NCBI GenBank assembly: GCA_964351395.1
Contig: CAYGOF010000008.1
Span: 212,519-276,518 of the forward strand
DNA length: 64,000 nt
Origin: Imperialibacter sp964351395
GTDB lineage: Bacteria; Bacteroidota; Bacteroidia; Cytophagales; Cyclobacteriaceae
Direction of reading: 5' to 3'
Position numbers and translations under genes: made by a program. Position 1 is the stretch's first letter; each line of letters opens with the position of its first letter. Below the pieces are notes generated by a model. That model did no database searches. It was not told where the DNA came from and saw nothing but the letters and a program-made list of their open reading frames with translations. This document shows positions 18,978-28,785 of the stretch, in pieces.

Positions 18978-19643
18978 CTAAAAATCCCAACCAACAAAAA
19001 CTCCATAATTATCCCTGAACACTTTTTCCGGGCCATATTGATCAAGATTTGCCCCTAGTCCAAAACTGACTTTGCTCTTTTTTAAGCCAGCCCGCAGATA
19101 CATGAAGCTTCTATTGTGATGATGCTCACTAAAACTCTGTTCAAAGAAAAACTGAAGCCTTGTGTACACGGACAGCTTATCATTGATCGGAGGTTTAAAT
19201 TCGTAGAGACCGAAGAAACTAAGGTTGTGATCGCCATCCAGAGAATATGAAAGTATCGAAACTGCAAGCATCTTTCGTGAAGCATAAACGTGCTCAAATC
19301 CTGCGACAGGAGAAAGACCTGCTTTGGCATTCATGTTGATACCGCCTATGATACCAAAACCTTTACCCAAACTGAAATTAACCTGATTGATGATTACCAG
19401 GTCATTTTCGCTTTGTTCATTGTCATATACTGTAGAATACGAGGAGAGGCTAAAAACTGAAAACTTACTATTTGGAGCAAAATCCCTATTCAAAATCATT
19501 TGTGATGACATTCCTTTCCCCCCGAATAGCAATTCTAGAGGAATTGGTGGTTGTTGATTCTGACAGAAGGCAAAGCTACTTGCCAGAAACACAGAAATAA
19601 TTGTTACGATAACTCTCCAACGTGGCATGACTAAGTTCCTCAT
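18978..19643 (-). CDS. hypothetical outer membrane beta-barrel protein
   Basis: 221 aa with a signal peptide (cleavage around F-A-F-C-Q near residue 28). Repeated amphipathic strands (F-S-V-F-S-L-S-S-Y, L-S-F-F-G-L-Y-E-F, L-Y-T-R-L-Q-F-F-F) end with F-V-G-W-D-F, a barrel-type C-terminus. A downstream M at residue 6 is an alternative start. It probably shares a transcript with the PepSY protein. Confidence 0.7.
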   Translation of the reverse strand: MRNLVMPRWRVIVTIISVFLASSFAFCQNQQPPIPLELLFGGKGMSSQMILNRDFAPNSKFSVFSLSSYSTVYDNEQSENDLVIINQVNFSLGKGFGIIGGINMNAKAGLSPVAGFEHVYASRKMLAVSILSYSLDGDHNLSFFGLYEFKPPINDKLSVYTRLQFFFEQSFSEHHHNRSFMYLRAGLKKSKVSFGLGANLDQYGPEKVFRDNYGVFVGWDF

Positions 19644-19723
19644 TTAGCATCTTTTTCAGTTGTAAATGAATGAAACCCATTGGCGAAAAGTATTGCTCTA
19701 TGGCAACGTTTTGAAATAAATGA

Positions 19724-20293
19724 CTAAAGTTCAGTCTTTAGCCTGCTGAGGGTAAATGGAGTTACACCCAAATAGGAAGCAATAACCTTATTGGAGAGTT
19801 TACTGAGTATTTTAGGCTGCTGAGTCATCAGCCATTCAAGTCGCTCCAGGGCTGAGTGACCTTGAAATCCATAGATACGTTCTTGAGACATTATATATGC
19901 TTGCTCAAGCATGTTTTGATAAACTGAACTAACCTCAGGCATTGTTTGAACCAGGTGATAGAAATCCTTCCTTGTTATCATCAGTACTTCAGAGTCCATT
20001 ATACTCTGCATGAACTCTATCGAAGGTTGCTGTTGAATTAAACTGGTCAGAGCTGTCCCGAATTTTTCTTCAAAAGCGAAGTAACGGGTCATTTCATTTC
20101 CTTCTTTGTTGGTTGTGTAAAATCGAATACAGCCGCTATTAACAAAGTAATTGTATTTGCAAGTTTCACCTGCACGGAGAAGGAACTCATTCCTTTTTAA
20201 TGTCCGAATTTTGAAATGTCCTTTAATAAGATCAAACCGGTCATTGGAAATGTCTACCCCATTTTTAAAATATGTGTATAGCTTATCAAACAT
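19724..20293 (-). CDS. Crp/Fnr-family transcriptional regulator
   Basis: 189 aa, the usual short form in Bacteroidota. A cyclic-nucleotide-binding-like barrel covers about 10-120 (L-R-A-G-E-T-C-K-Y-N-Y-F-V-N-S-G). A C-terminal helix-turn-helix covers about 150-187 (L-S-N-K-V-I-A-S-Y-L-G-V-T then T-L-S-R-L). The ligand pocket lacks the classical cAMP residues, so the effector is unknown. The nearest candidate targets are the two genes downstream. Confidence 0.85.
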   Translation of the reverse strand: MFDKLYTYFKNGVDISNDRFDLIKGHFKIRTLKRNEFLLRAGETCKYNYFVNSGCIRFYTTNKEGNEMTRYFAFEEKFGTALTSLIQQQPSIEFMQSIMDSEVLMITRKDFYHLVQTMPEVSSVYQNMLEQAYIMSQERIYGFQGHSALERLEWLMTQQPKILSKLSNKVIASYLGVTPFTLSRLKTEL

Positions 20294-20460
20294 GCCGATT
20301 TTGCTTTGTCAATTCCAATTGGATTCAAATCAATGGCGAGACCGGCCTTGATTATTCACACTATCCCGCTACGTTTACAATATAGTCGTGGTTGAAATGC
20401 TTCTCTTCGTCAGATAGTAACTAATCATTCCATTACATGGTTCAAGTGCTAAAAAAACAC

Positions 20461-20624
20461 TAACGCTGGTGCATTTGACGTTTTGCGGCCTAGGAGCTAA
20501 AGCCTAATGACGAAGGAATGGCTTTAGCGACCTGCTGCGTTCTATCCCACGAGACCGAACGAAATTAAGAAACTAAAACTACAATGCTACACTGAACCAG
20601 CAATATGGCATATGCACGTTGTTG
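20461..20624 (-). repeat. attC-like palindrome, 164 bp
   Basis: Left arm TAACGCTGGTGCATTTGACG; the right arm read on the minus strand is CAACAACGTGCATATGCCAT. YAAC pairs with GTTR, a short spacer is unpaired, and GTGCAT plus the following bases pair. It resembles the element at 42875-42996. An inner stem-loop, GCTAAAGCC/GGCTTTAGC, lies at about 20494-20530. No leftward gene precedes it, so any cassette on its right has been lost. Confidence 0.65.
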
Positions 20625-21018
20625 TGTGTAGTACCCGCCATTGGAAACTCTGAGCACGGATGCGAAGGCTTTGGTTTCTGTGTCGGCATGTATGGCCTTT
20701 GCATTGGTACGATATAGAATAGTTGCTTTTCTCAATGCTATAGAATTTTTGTTTTGCTCGCTGCATTATGTGTCCGAAAGATTGATTTAGCTAGCCTACT
20801 TGGATTAGAAGTCACGCGCGCCAAAACTGTAATTTGTTCCCTTGCGCGGCCATGCAAATGTGCTTGACAGCGCGGAACAAGGCTGTAAACTGTCTGTCGG
20901 GTATAACAGACCAATTGAATGCTTCATTACCTAAATTTGATGCCTGAAGGGTCAAATTGACGGCTTTGTGAATCGATTCGTTTTAATTAAATCGATTTGT
21001 TCGTATGCTTGTTGAGAC
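20625..21018. other. gene-free stretch before the sensor kinase
   Basis: It contains the 63-bp repeat described next and, close to 21018, direct AATCGATT copies that may belong to the kinase promoter. No gene seen. Confidence 0.4.
20845..20907. repeat. 63-bp intergenic repeat, copy 1
   Basis: CGCGGC, ATGCAAATGTGC, TGAC, CTGTAAACTGTC and CGGGTAT occur in the same order and at the same spacing at 32518-32580. It is not coding and not attC-like. Function unknown. Confidence 0.65.
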
Positions 21019-22020
21019 ATGAATAGAATTGAAAGACTATTACCCATCATCCTATCCTTGCTGCTGCCGGGGCTCAGTATAATAAGCAACAGAGGTGATC
21101 TTGATCTGATACAAGCCTTTCCAAAATACCTGGTTAGTGTCTGCATTTTGTACTCTGTTTGGCGGTTAAACGACTACCTGCTTGATCATCCCGGCAGATT
21201 TACTTTCAGAGTTGGGGAGACCACACTGGTTAAACCAGTAATTGTGTTGATCAATCTCGTTTATATTACCCTTTTTGTCGTTTTAGATTATTTCCTTTTG
21301 CCAGCAGGGATAAGCCTCTCTTCATCCGTACCCGTATGGGTTGTGGCCACCAGGCTAACTATGGCCTCATTGATCTTTGCAGTATTCCAACAAGCACTTA
21401 GAGCAACCAAACAGCAAGAATCCCTCTACGCACAAAACCTCTTGCTCCAGACTGAGAAGCTAAAGTCTGAATTGGAAACTATGAAGCAGCAGATCAACCC
21501 ACATTTCCTATTCAACAGCCTTAACACATTAATTGATTTGATTGAGGAAGATCAAACAAAAGCGGTTGGGTTTGTCAGGGTATTCTCTAATCTGTATAGG
21601 GTGGTTTTGCAGAGTAGCAGACGAGATTTTGTCTTTCTGGAGGATGAGCTAACGTTTTTAAATGATTATTGGGAGTTACTGAAAATACGGTTTGATGGGG
21701 CTGTTCATCTCAATGTGAACATCCCGGACGAAATTCGTAAGGTACTGATACCCCCACTTTCTTTACAACTTCTGATCGAAAATGCTGTGAAGCACAACAA
21801 AGCTACCAGCGAGAGCCCCCTCCGAATAGAGGTGTACGAGGCCAATGATACTTTAGTCATTCAAAATAATATCAATCCCAAGCCATTTGTTTCCCACAGT
21901 GAGGGGCTAGGCCTTGTAAATTTGCAGAAGCGGTTTTCATTGTTAGTGGCCCCTATTGAGTACGGGGTCGATAAAGATGTGTTTAAGGTGATTCTGCCAC
22001 TAAAAAAGAACCAGATATGA
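21019..22020 (+). CDS. LytS-type sensor histidine kinase
   Basis: 333 aa. Four hydrophobic segments cover about 5-125, then a coiled-coil linker, the QINPHFLFN motif at 158-166, and an ATPase domain with L-L-I-E-N-A-V-K-H-N and G-L-G-L-V-N-L. The stop overlaps the start of the response regulator (ATGA), so the two are co-translated. No extracytoplasmic sensor domain is apparent. Confidence 0.9.
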   Translation: MNRIERLLPIILSLLLPGLSIISNRGDLDLIQAFPKYLVSVCILYSVWRLNDYLLDHPGRFTFRVGETTLVKPVIVLINLVYITLFVVLDYFLLPAGISLSSSVPVWVVATRLTMASLIFAVFQQALRATKQQESLYAQNLLLQTEKLKSELETMKQQINPHFLFNSLNTLIDLIEEDQTKAVGFVRVFSNLYRVVLQSSRRDFVFLEDELTFLNDYWELLKIRFDGAVHLNVNIPDEIRKVLIPPLSLQLLIENAVKHNKATSESPLRIEVYEANDTLVIQNNINPKPFVSHSEGLGLVNLQKRFSLLVAPIEYGVDKDVFKVILPLKKNQI

Positions 22021-22790
22021 GCCTCATGATAAAGATTCTTATCGTGGAAGATGAAGATATTGCCGTAAAGCGCCTTTTGAAAGAGTTGGAAAAGCTGCCG
22101 TTCAGATTTGATGTAATAGGTGTTGCAGATAGCGTGCAAGGTGTACTGGAGTGGATTCGGTCAGGGCATGAAGCAGACTTGATATTCATGGATATACAGC
22201 TTGCAGATGGTCTTAGCTTCGAGATTTTCAAACATGTAGAGGTTACCATGCCAGTGATCTTCACTACCGCTTATGATGAATATGCATTGCAAGCGTTTAA
22301 AGTGAAAGGATTGGATTATCTGCTTAAACCGATCGATCCGGCCGAATTGGAAAAAGCCATCAACCATTATCTTGCGTCCTATAAGGATTACAACCGTCAA
22401 AATTATATGCATCAATTGCTGTCCCTGGCAAGGGAATTTAAGCCGGACACTTACCGCTCGAGCTTCCTCGTCGATTTCAAACAGAAAATGCACATGGTGG
22501 ACGTGTCTGATGTAGCTTATATTTATGTAAAGGAAAGGGGGCTTTTCTTGCGGAAGAAAGACCAGAAAGAATATGTCATTGAGTTTTTTCTTGATGAGCT
22601 GGAGAAACAATTGGATCCGGCTTTGTTTTACAGGGCCAATCGGCAATACATGGTTGCAAGATCGGCGATAGAAGAAATAGAACCCTACTTCACCGGGCGT
22701 TTATTGCTCAAGGTTCACCCTGAGCCACCTTCACCGATCATCATTAGCAAAGAGAAAGCAAATGACTTCAAACGTTGGGCAGATTACTAA
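22017..22790 (+). CDS. LytTR-family response regulator
   Basis: 257 aa. Receiver domain: E11-D12-E13-D14, phospho-acceptor D59 in F-M-D-I-Q, T84, K104 in L-L-K-P. LytTR domain about 150-255: F-L-V-D-F-K-Q-K-M-H-M-V, then Y-R-A-N-R-Q-Y-M-V where the family usually has R-x-H-R-S. It works with the kinase it overlaps. The export operon downstream on the same strand is a natural candidate target, by position only. Confidence 0.9.
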   Translation: MSLMIKILIVEDEDIAVKRLLKELEKLPFRFDVIGVADSVQGVLEWIRSGHEADLIFMDIQLADGLSFEIFKHVEVTMPVIFTTAYDEYALQAFKVKGLDYLLKPIDPAELEKAINHYLASYKDYNRQNYMHQLLSLAREFKPDTYRSSFLVDFKQKMHMVDVSDVAYIYVKERGLFLRKKDQKEYVIEFFLDELEKQLDPALFYRANRQYMVARSAIEEIEPYFTGRLLLKVHPEPPSPIIISKEKANDFKRWADY

Positions 22791-23144
22791 TTTTGGCCTG
22801 AGAAGTCGGGCATGAGTTTTTTGGCAGTCGAAGCCCTGGTTACTTTGCACATGCTCATGGTGGGCAAGGTCAATCAAGCCTTTTGCCAGTACCCATGCAT
22901 CCGGACCGACTTTAGCATAAGAAAGCAGCAGTATCATCGATGCCCTTTTCCCAAGGTTTCCAGAACCAGGCTCTCCCAATGAGCCGGATCTTGCAGATGA
23001 GGAAATAGGCTTTAAGTTAGTTGACTTTCCGATTGAGTCCATCAAAGAACGTTTCAGTATTAAAATTTCCTGCTTCAGCAACCTTAGCGTTCCAGAGAGG
23101 GAGTATACACCGTTACTTTGTTCAAGCAAAAAATCAAGTAAAAA
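22791..23144. other. 354-base stretch without a convincing gene
   Basis: A minus-strand frame is open from 23264 to 22731 across the whole gap. Its central part (A-K-V-G-P-D-A-W-V-L-A-K-G-L-I-D-L) has some protein character, but the frame runs antisense into both neighbours. I do not call it a gene. TTACTTTG at 23113-23120 is a near match to the -7 element for the next gene. Confidence 0.35.
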
Positions 23145-23564
23145 ATGAATAAAGTGATAGCGACAATCTTTCTGGCGATGGCTGCATTTCAGGTTGAGGC
23201 ACAAGAACCAGTCGAGGGGATTTGGCTCACAGCGGAAGGCAACAGTAAAATCGAAATCTACCAAAGAGGTGATAGATATTTTGGTAAAATAGTATGGCTG
23301 AACCCATCCACCGATAGAAAAGGGAACCCGGTCGTTGATCGAAATAACCCAGACAAAAACCTACGAAATCGGCAGCTTATGGGAATAGATATGTTGGAGT
23401 ATCTCCAATATCGAAACGGTAAGTGGTACGGTAAAATCTATGCGCCAAAGCGGGGATTGACAATGGACGCTGTAATCGTGGCTAAAGAACAAGACAAACT
23501 AGAATTAAATATCTCTTATCAAGGCTTTACCCGCCAGCAAGTTTGGACACGAGCGACCCTATAG
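23145..23564 (+). CDS. DUF2147 secreted protein
   Basis: 139 aa with a signal peptide (cleavage after V-E-A-Q near 19). The DUF2147 pattern is clear: P-V-E-G-I-W-L-T, S-K-I-E-I-Y, Y-F-G-K-I-V-W-L, D-K-N-L-R-N-R-Q-L-M-G, W-Y-G-K-I-Y-A-P and a C-terminal Q-V-W-T-R. The family forms a lipocalin-like beta barrel of unknown ligand in the periplasm. It precedes the barrel protein by 19 bases, so it may belong to the export operon. Confidence 0.88.
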   Translation: MNKVIATIFLAMAAFQVEAQEPVEGIWLTAEGNSKIEIYQRGDRYFGKIVWLNPSTDRKGNPVVDRNNPDKNLRNRQLMGIDMLEYLQYRNGKWYGKIYAPKRGLTMDAVIVAKEQDKLELNISYQGFTRQQVWTRATL

Positions 23565-23583
23565 GCAGACAAGTTTAACCTAA

Positions 23584-24354
23584 ATGAGAAGGATAATATC
23601 ATTGTTTGCCTTGCTGATGACTGTGGGTAGATTGTTGGCCCAAACCACAGTATATGTACCGTTTGCTGAAGCAAAGAAAGCGATGGAAGCAATCGAGAAT
23701 GCACCCAAAATTTATGACTCCCTAAATCGTGTTTATAAAAAGCGATGGAATGTCGGTCTTGCATATGGTCAGCGGTTTATAACGAAAGCTAATTTTGCAG
23801 GTACTCCAGACACGATCACCTTCACAGATTTTACCAGCAAAAGATCATTTTTTGGTTTGGAGGGTGGATACTTTCTCACTTCACGACTTCAGGTTTCTCT
23901 TGCGCTTGACATTCTTTTGTTACCAAAAGAGAAGGAGGTCAAGAGTGTTTCTTTCGGAAGCGGCGGCATTCAGGTAGAAGGAAGCGGCAGCGGTGGTGCA
24001 ATGCTTAATGTTGGCATTGGTAGCAGGTATTTTCTTAATGTTGCACCTCTTTCAAGGCTGTATGCTGGCCTTAAGCTGGGGCGACTAAAAGCCGTGGCTG
24101 AGGGAGGGGACGGCGGATTTACCCTTGCACAAGGTCAGTTTAAGGAAACCACTCGACTTACCAGCAGTTACAACTATGGCAATGTATTGCTCGGTCTTAC
24201 CCATAGGCTCTCCCCTGGCTTTATCGTTGACTTTAACATGGGCTATCTACATGCGTCAAAATCGAAGCCCGTAGGTGGCATACTTTCTCCAGCAGGAATT
24301 ACTTCGACTCTTACATTACAGTTCATCATTGGCAAAGGAAATCGAGTGAGATGA
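23584..24354 (+). CDS. hypothetical outer membrane beta-barrel protein
   Basis: 256 aa. Signal peptide with cleavage after L-L-A-Q near residue 20. Residues about 55-250 alternate glycine/aromatic strands (F-F-G-L-E-G-G-Y-F, Y-N-Y-G-N-V-L-L-G-L) as in small outer membrane barrels. The stop overlaps the start of the TolC gene by 4 bases (ATGA), which ties it to the export operon. Confidence 0.75.
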   Translation: MRRIISLFALLMTVGRLLAQTTVYVPFAEAKKAMEAIENAPKIYDSLNRVYKKRWNVGLAYGQRFITKANFAGTPDTITFTDFTSKRSFFGLEGGYFLTSRLQVSLALDILLLPKEKEVKSVSFGSGGIQVEGSGSGGAMLNVGIGSRYFLNVAPLSRLYAGLKLGRLKAVAEGGDGGFTLAQGQFKETTRLTSSYNYGNVLLGLTHRLSPGFIVDFNMGYLHASKSKPVGGILSPAGITSTLTLQFIIGKGNRVR

Positions 24355-25697
24355 AAAAAGAATTAAACAGAGCTTTTAGTAAATACATAACGATTGCGTT
24401 CCTACTGATCGCCGCTTGCATGAGTGCAGGTGCGCAGAACGGAACTAGTTTCGTGGAGGTGGCTTCCATCGACGAGCTGCTCAAGCTGGCGAGAACGCAA
24501 AACCCTGATCTGAAGAGCTACGAGCTTAACGTAACAAAAAGTAGCTACGATGTAAAGGTATCTAAAGCTGCACTTTTGCCTTCTGTTACCGGTAGCTTCT
24601 CCGGACAAAGAAACCTTGAGCTGCCCACCACACCCGTACCAGGCGAATTCTTTGGACAGCCCGGCACCACAGTGAATGCGCAATTCGGGCAGGACTATGC
24701 CTATAATGCAGGTTTTACTATAACCAAGAGCCTGCTAGACTGGCAATCCTCTCTGAAAGTTAAGATGGCCAAGCTGGCCTATGAAGCCTCACAAGTGCAA
24801 CAAGATGCTTACCTTGAAATACTTGACCAGCAGGTACACCTCAACTATTATTCGATACTGATTGCCAAACGGGCTATAGCCTTGGCTGAAAAAGATGTGA
24901 AAATTGCCGACAGTATTGTACTGTTCAGTGACCAAAAATTCGGGGAAGGCCTACTGGATGCGCTATCTGTCAACCAGGCAAGGATCAATGCCAATGTTAC
25001 CAAACAAAACCTTAATAACAGCAAGCAACTGTACAACAAGAGCATTGATGACCTTAAACTGTTGCTGGGCATGGGTGCCGACGATTCTCTGCAGGTAGTG
25101 GCTAATATCCAATATGAAGTACCTCCAAAATACGACGCTGAAGGGCTCAAACCTCATGAAAGTATCAGGCTGGCAAGCCTTAATCAACAGCAAGCCCAGT
25201 ACAAGGTAGCCGTTCAAAAATCTATGTTTGTGCCGAAGCTTTCTCTCTATAGCTATTATGGTAAACAACAATTCGGAGAGGAATTTGGGATTGATTTTGG
25301 CAATAACTCGTGGAGCAACTACAGGTATATTGGACTCAACCTCTCTGTTCCCATATTCACTGGTCTTTCCAACAACAATAAACTTAAGACAAGTCGTGTG
25401 GATTTGGAATTGGCTGAAAACGACCTGAATAAAACAAATCTTGATAGCCATATGCGCGATGCACGGCTGATGGAGGACTATCATACGAGCCTTAGAAATA
25501 CGCAGCTTGCCCTTGAGGCATTCCAACTCAACGAACAAAACGAAAGGCTTACCCTACAAAAGTATTCGGAGGGTTTGATCAGCCTGGATCGTTATCTCTA
25601 TGCCTTTGAAGATTACCTGAAAGCCGAGAATGCATTTTTGAATGCTCTGTTCAACACTTATTCCTACTACAGTCAAATTATTCCAAGAATACAATAA
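24351..25697 (+). CDS. TolC-family outer membrane efflux protein
   Basis: 448 aa with a signal peptide (S-A-G-A-Q at about 24-28). Two related halves of long heptad-like helices, starting with I-D-E-L-L-K-L-A-R-T-Q-N-P-D-L, follow the outer membrane efflux protein pattern, with Y-E-A-S-Q-V-Q-Q-D-A-Y-L and the later D-A-R-L-M-E-D-Y repeat. It forms the trimeric exit duct for the adaptor and ABC permease encoded directly downstream (2-base gap). Confidence 0.9.
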   Translation: MKKELNRAFSKYITIAFLLIAACMSAGAQNGTSFVEVASIDELLKLARTQNPDLKSYELNVTKSSYDVKVSKAALLPSVTGSFSGQRNLELPTTPVPGEFFGQPGTTVNAQFGQDYAYNAGFTITKSLLDWQSSLKVKMAKLAYEASQVQQDAYLEILDQQVHLNYYSILIAKRAIALAEKDVKIADSIVLFSDQKFGEGLLDALSVNQARINANVTKQNLNNSKQLYNKSIDDLKLLLGMGADDSLQVVANIQYEVPPKYDAEGLKPHESIRLASLNQQQAQYKVAVQKSMFVPKLSLYSYYGKQQFGEEFGIDFGNNSWSNYRYIGLNLSVPIFTGLSNNNKLKTSRVDLELAENDLNKTNLDSHMRDARLMEDYHTSLRNTQLALEAFQLNEQNERLTLQKYSEGLISLDRYLYAFEDYLKAENAFLNALFNTYSYYSQIIPRIQ

Positions 25698-25699
25698 CG

Positions 25700-26791
25700 A
25701 TGAAAAACATCCGGTACATGTCACTTTGTTACGGCCTTTTGGCTATGCTCAGCTCCTGCAATACTCAAGAAACCACCAGTGCCCGTCAGACAGCGATGAT
25801 AGACGCTGTGTTTGCCAGCGGACACATTGTGATGGAAAATGAATATCAGGTGACAGCCAACAGTGAAGGCTACCTGGTAGCTGCAAATATTCAAGAGGGT
25901 GATTCCGTAACTGCCGGAATGCCGTTGTTTCAGCTCTCCAACGAGGTGCAAAACGAGCAGTTGTCGAGCGCACAGGCCACCTATCAGGACGCTCTGCAGA
26001 ATATGAGTGAAAACTCACCTCAGCAGAGTCAACTTCGTTTGCAAATCGAACAGGCCAAAGCACAACTGGTAATAGATAGTGCCAATTACAGGCGTTACCA
26101 GACCTTGTCTAAAACGGGGGCTGTGTCGCAACAGGAGTTTGAGCGTGCCAGGGTGCAATATGAAAACTCCAGCCGCCAGGTTGATATCCTTCAAAAATCG
26201 CTCACTGATCTGGTGGAAAAGCTAAGGCTTAACCTGAAAAATGCAGAAGCACAACTTAATATTCAGAAAGAGAACAACGGCGATTACTATCTCAGCTCTT
26301 TCATCAACGGTATGGTGTTACAGGTTTATAAGAATCAGGGCGATCTGGTAAGACGAGGAGAAACCATTGCCACGATCGGCGGCGGAAAGCCGTTAGTAAA
26401 ATTGTTTATTGCCGAGGAAGACATAGACAAGATCAAAGAGGGGCAGCTGACTGCAATCTCGCTGAATACCCGAGGTGACGAGTTACTGGATGCCAGAATT
26501 TCAAAGATCTACCCTGCTTTTGATGAGCAGCAACAGTCATTTATTTGTGAGGCAACATTTTTGGAAGCGCCAAAGCTTTATGTTCATACACAGTTGCAGG
26601 CCAATATCATCATTGATGAAAAAGAGAATGCCCTGGTCATTCCAAGCGACTATCTCTTACCTGGTGATAGTATTATGTATGCCAATGGAGAAAAAGCAGC
26701 TGTAAAAGTAGGTATCCGCAATAGTGACTGGGTGGAAATCATTTCCGGGCTTGATGAATCAAGGCTTATCAAACAGATGAAAACACCATGA
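25700..26791 (+). CDS. efflux periplasmic adaptor (membrane fusion) lipoprotein
   Basis: 363 aa. Lipobox at S-S-C near residue 20. A biotinyl/lipoyl-like half (S-E-G-Y-L-V-A-A-N-I-Q-E-G-D-S-V) is split by a coiled-coil hairpin at about 95-190, then the second half (F-I-N-G-M-V-L-Q-V-Y), a beta-barrel domain, and a C-terminal domain. It bridges the MacB-type permease and TolC. It overlaps the permease start by 4 bases. Confidence 0.9.
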   Translation: MKNIRYMSLCYGLLAMLSSCNTQETTSARQTAMIDAVFASGHIVMENEYQVTANSEGYLVAANIQEGDSVTAGMPLFQLSNEVQNEQLSSAQATYQDALQNMSENSPQQSQLRLQIEQAKAQLVIDSANYRRYQTLSKTGAVSQQEFERARVQYENSSRQVDILQKSLTDLVEKLRLNLKNAEAQLNIQKENNGDYYLSSFINGMVLQVYKNQGDLVRRGETIATIGGGKPLVKLFIAEEDIDKIKEGQLTAISLNTRGDELLDARISKIYPAFDEQQQSFICEATFLEAPKLYVHTQLQANIIIDEKENALVIPSDYLLPGDSIMYANGEKAAVKVGIRNSDWVEIISGLDESRLIKQMKTP

Positions 26792-28032
26792 GCCGTGTGA
26801 CAAACCTTAAAATATCCCGTGCCCATCTTACCTCAAGGGTAAAGCAAACATTGGTGGCCATTCTGAGTGTAACCTTCGGCATATCCATGTACATTTTCAT
26901 GAATGGGTTCATGACCGGGGTCAATGATACGCAGACAGACCTCGCTTTTAGCACGCTGGCGCATATTCACATCTACAATGACCTGCCAGAAGACAATACC
27001 AATCTTTTACAAAAAAAATACGGAGGTGATAGACTGGTAAATCTTAGAAATGCCAAGGTGATCCAATATACTGAGGGAATTAAAAACTCCGCCAAGGTTA
27101 TCAATGCCATTGAAGATAATCCTGCTATTACTGGCATTACCCGCCAGGTCAATGTCAATGTTTTTTTCAGAAATGGAGCTACAAAACTCAACGGCATTTT
27201 GTCAGGCATTGATGTGAAACAGGAAAATGCCCTGTTTGGCACTGAAGAATATATTACGCAGGGTAATTGGACCAATTTGGAAGATCGGGGCGACGGCGTA
27301 GTATTGGGCTCAGGTCTGGCGCAGAAATTAAGCCTGAAGGTAGACGACAACGTCACAGTGATCACCGCCGATGGGACAAGCCGTAATTTTAAGGTAATTG
27401 GAATCATCAAAACCACCATTGCTGGTGTTGACAACACCAAAGGTTACGTCCGCATTAGCTCGGCCAGGCAGTTGATTTCCAAAAATCAGGGGTATGTAAC
27501 CGATATCCAGGTCAATATAAAAAACTTTAATGAGGCAAGCGAGGTAGCCGCCGAACTTACCCCAAAGGTGGATTATAAAGTGGAGACCTGGAACGAGTCG
27601 AACGGACAACTTCAAGCCGGCAATGACCTAAGGAATATCATTGCTGTTGCTGTTTCACTCACCATACTTCTGGTGGCTGGGTTTGGCATTTTTAACATTA
27701 TGAATATGACAGTAAACGAAAAAATAAAGGAAATCGCCATTCTCAAGGCCATGGGTTTTGATGGGTCCGATATTGTACAAATATTCCTGGTTCAGTCTAT
27801 CATTATTGGAGTAGTTGGTGGAATAGTTGGGATCATTCTTGGCTATCTGGTTTCGGTACTGGTCAGCTATGTGCCCTTTCGTGTGGCCACACTAGATACA
27901 CTGCCGATGGTATACAATGCACAAGACTACATCTTAGCCTTTATTTTTGGACTCATCACAACATTTGTAGCAGGGTACCTCCCTGCCAAAAAAGCTTCTC
28001 AAGTAGACCCTGTAGAAATCATAAGAGGATGA
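26788..28032 (+). CDS. MacB/FtsX-type ABC transporter permease
   Basis: 414 aa. TM1 at about 21-43, a periplasmic MacB core domain to about 275, then three C-terminal helices with the FtsX motif E-I-A-I-L-K-A-M-G-F. This is the LolC/MacB half-permease layout, which dimerises. With the ATPase overlapping by 4 bases and the adaptor and TolC upstream it completes a tripartite pump; the substrate is unknown. Confidence 0.9.
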   Translation: MSRVTNLKISRAHLTSRVKQTLVAILSVTFGISMYIFMNGFMTGVNDTQTDLAFSTLAHIHIYNDLPEDNTNLLQKKYGGDRLVNLRNAKVIQYTEGIKNSAKVINAIEDNPAITGITRQVNVNVFFRNGATKLNGILSGIDVKQENALFGTEEYITQGNWTNLEDRGDGVVLGSGLAQKLSLKVDDNVTVITADGTSRNFKVIGIIKTTIAGVDNTKGYVRISSARQLISKNQGYVTDIQVNIKNFNEASEVAAELTPKVDYKVETWNESNGQLQAGNDLRNIIAVAVSLTILLVAGFGIFNIMNMTVNEKIKEIAILKAMGFDGSDIVQIFLVQSIIIGVVGGIVGIILGYLVSVLVSYVPFRVATLDTLPMVYNAQDYILAFIFGLITTFVAGYLPAKKASQVDPVEIIRG

Positions 28033-28709
28033 AAGGAGACATTGCACTATCGGCCAGATCAATTAGCAAATATTTTCACGAACCGGAGACCTTCCAGGTG
28101 TTGAAGGACATATCCTTTGACGTGAAAAAGGGAGAGTTTTTATCCATGATTGGCAAGTCGGGCTCGGGCAAATCAACCTTGCTCTATCTTTTATCCACCA
28201 TGGATACGGATTACACAGGTGAGATCACCATCAACGGTGAATATCTCACGGGGCGAACCCAAAATCAGCTAGCAGCCTTTCGAAATGCCCACATTGGATT
28301 TGTCTTCCAATTTCATTACCTCCTTCCGGAGTTTACAGCCCTGGATAACGTAATGCTTCCTGCTCTTAAATTGGGAAAAAAATCCCATGAAGAGATCAGG
28401 GAGGATGCCTTTTCAAATTTAAAAATGCTCGGGCTTGAAGCCCAGGCGATGAAGGCGAGCAATAAGCTGTCCGGAGGACAACAACAGCGGGTAGCCATCG
28501 CACGTGCTTTGATCAACCAGCCGGCCGTCATCATGGGCGATGAACCTACAGGTAATCTGGACTCAAAAAATACTGATATTGTGTTTGATATCTTTCGCCA
28601 GCTGGCGGCCGAAAGAGGCCAAACCATTATCGCAGTTACACATGACGATGAGTTTGCCCAAAAAAGCGACCGAATACTAGAGCTAGGCGATGGACGTCTG
28701 TTGAATTGA
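28029..28709 (+). CDS. ABC transporter ATP-binding protein (MacB/LolD type)
   Basis: 226 aa. Walker A GKSGSGKST at about 42-50, Q-loop in F-V-F-Q-F, signature L-S-G-G-Q-Q-Q-R, Walker B V-I-M-G-D-E-P, D-loop, and the switch histidine in A-V-T-H-D. The sequence fits the LolD/MacB class. It is the last gene of the operon; the next gene starts 76 bases later without a visible terminator. Confidence 0.95.
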   Translation: MKGDIALSARSISKYFHEPETFQVLKDISFDVKKGEFLSMIGKSGSGKSTLLYLLSTMDTDYTGEITINGEYLTGRTQNQLAAFRNAHIGFVFQFHYLLPEFTALDNVMLPALKLGKKSHEEIREDAFSNLKMLGLEAQAMKASNKLSGGQQQRVAIARALINQPAVIMGDEPTGNLDSKNTDIVFDIFRQLAAERGQTIIAVTHDDEFAQKSDRILELGDGRLLN

Positions 28710-28785
28710 TATTAACAGTGATGGCATTATTCTATCATCCCCCAAAGTCTCTCGAAGAGTACTCTGAGTATCAACAGTCCGTGCG

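Noticed and set aside
22731..23264. Minus-strand frame of 177 codons across the gap before DUF2147
   Set aside because: Runs antisense into the coding ends of both neighbours and has no clear start; only its middle looks protein-like.
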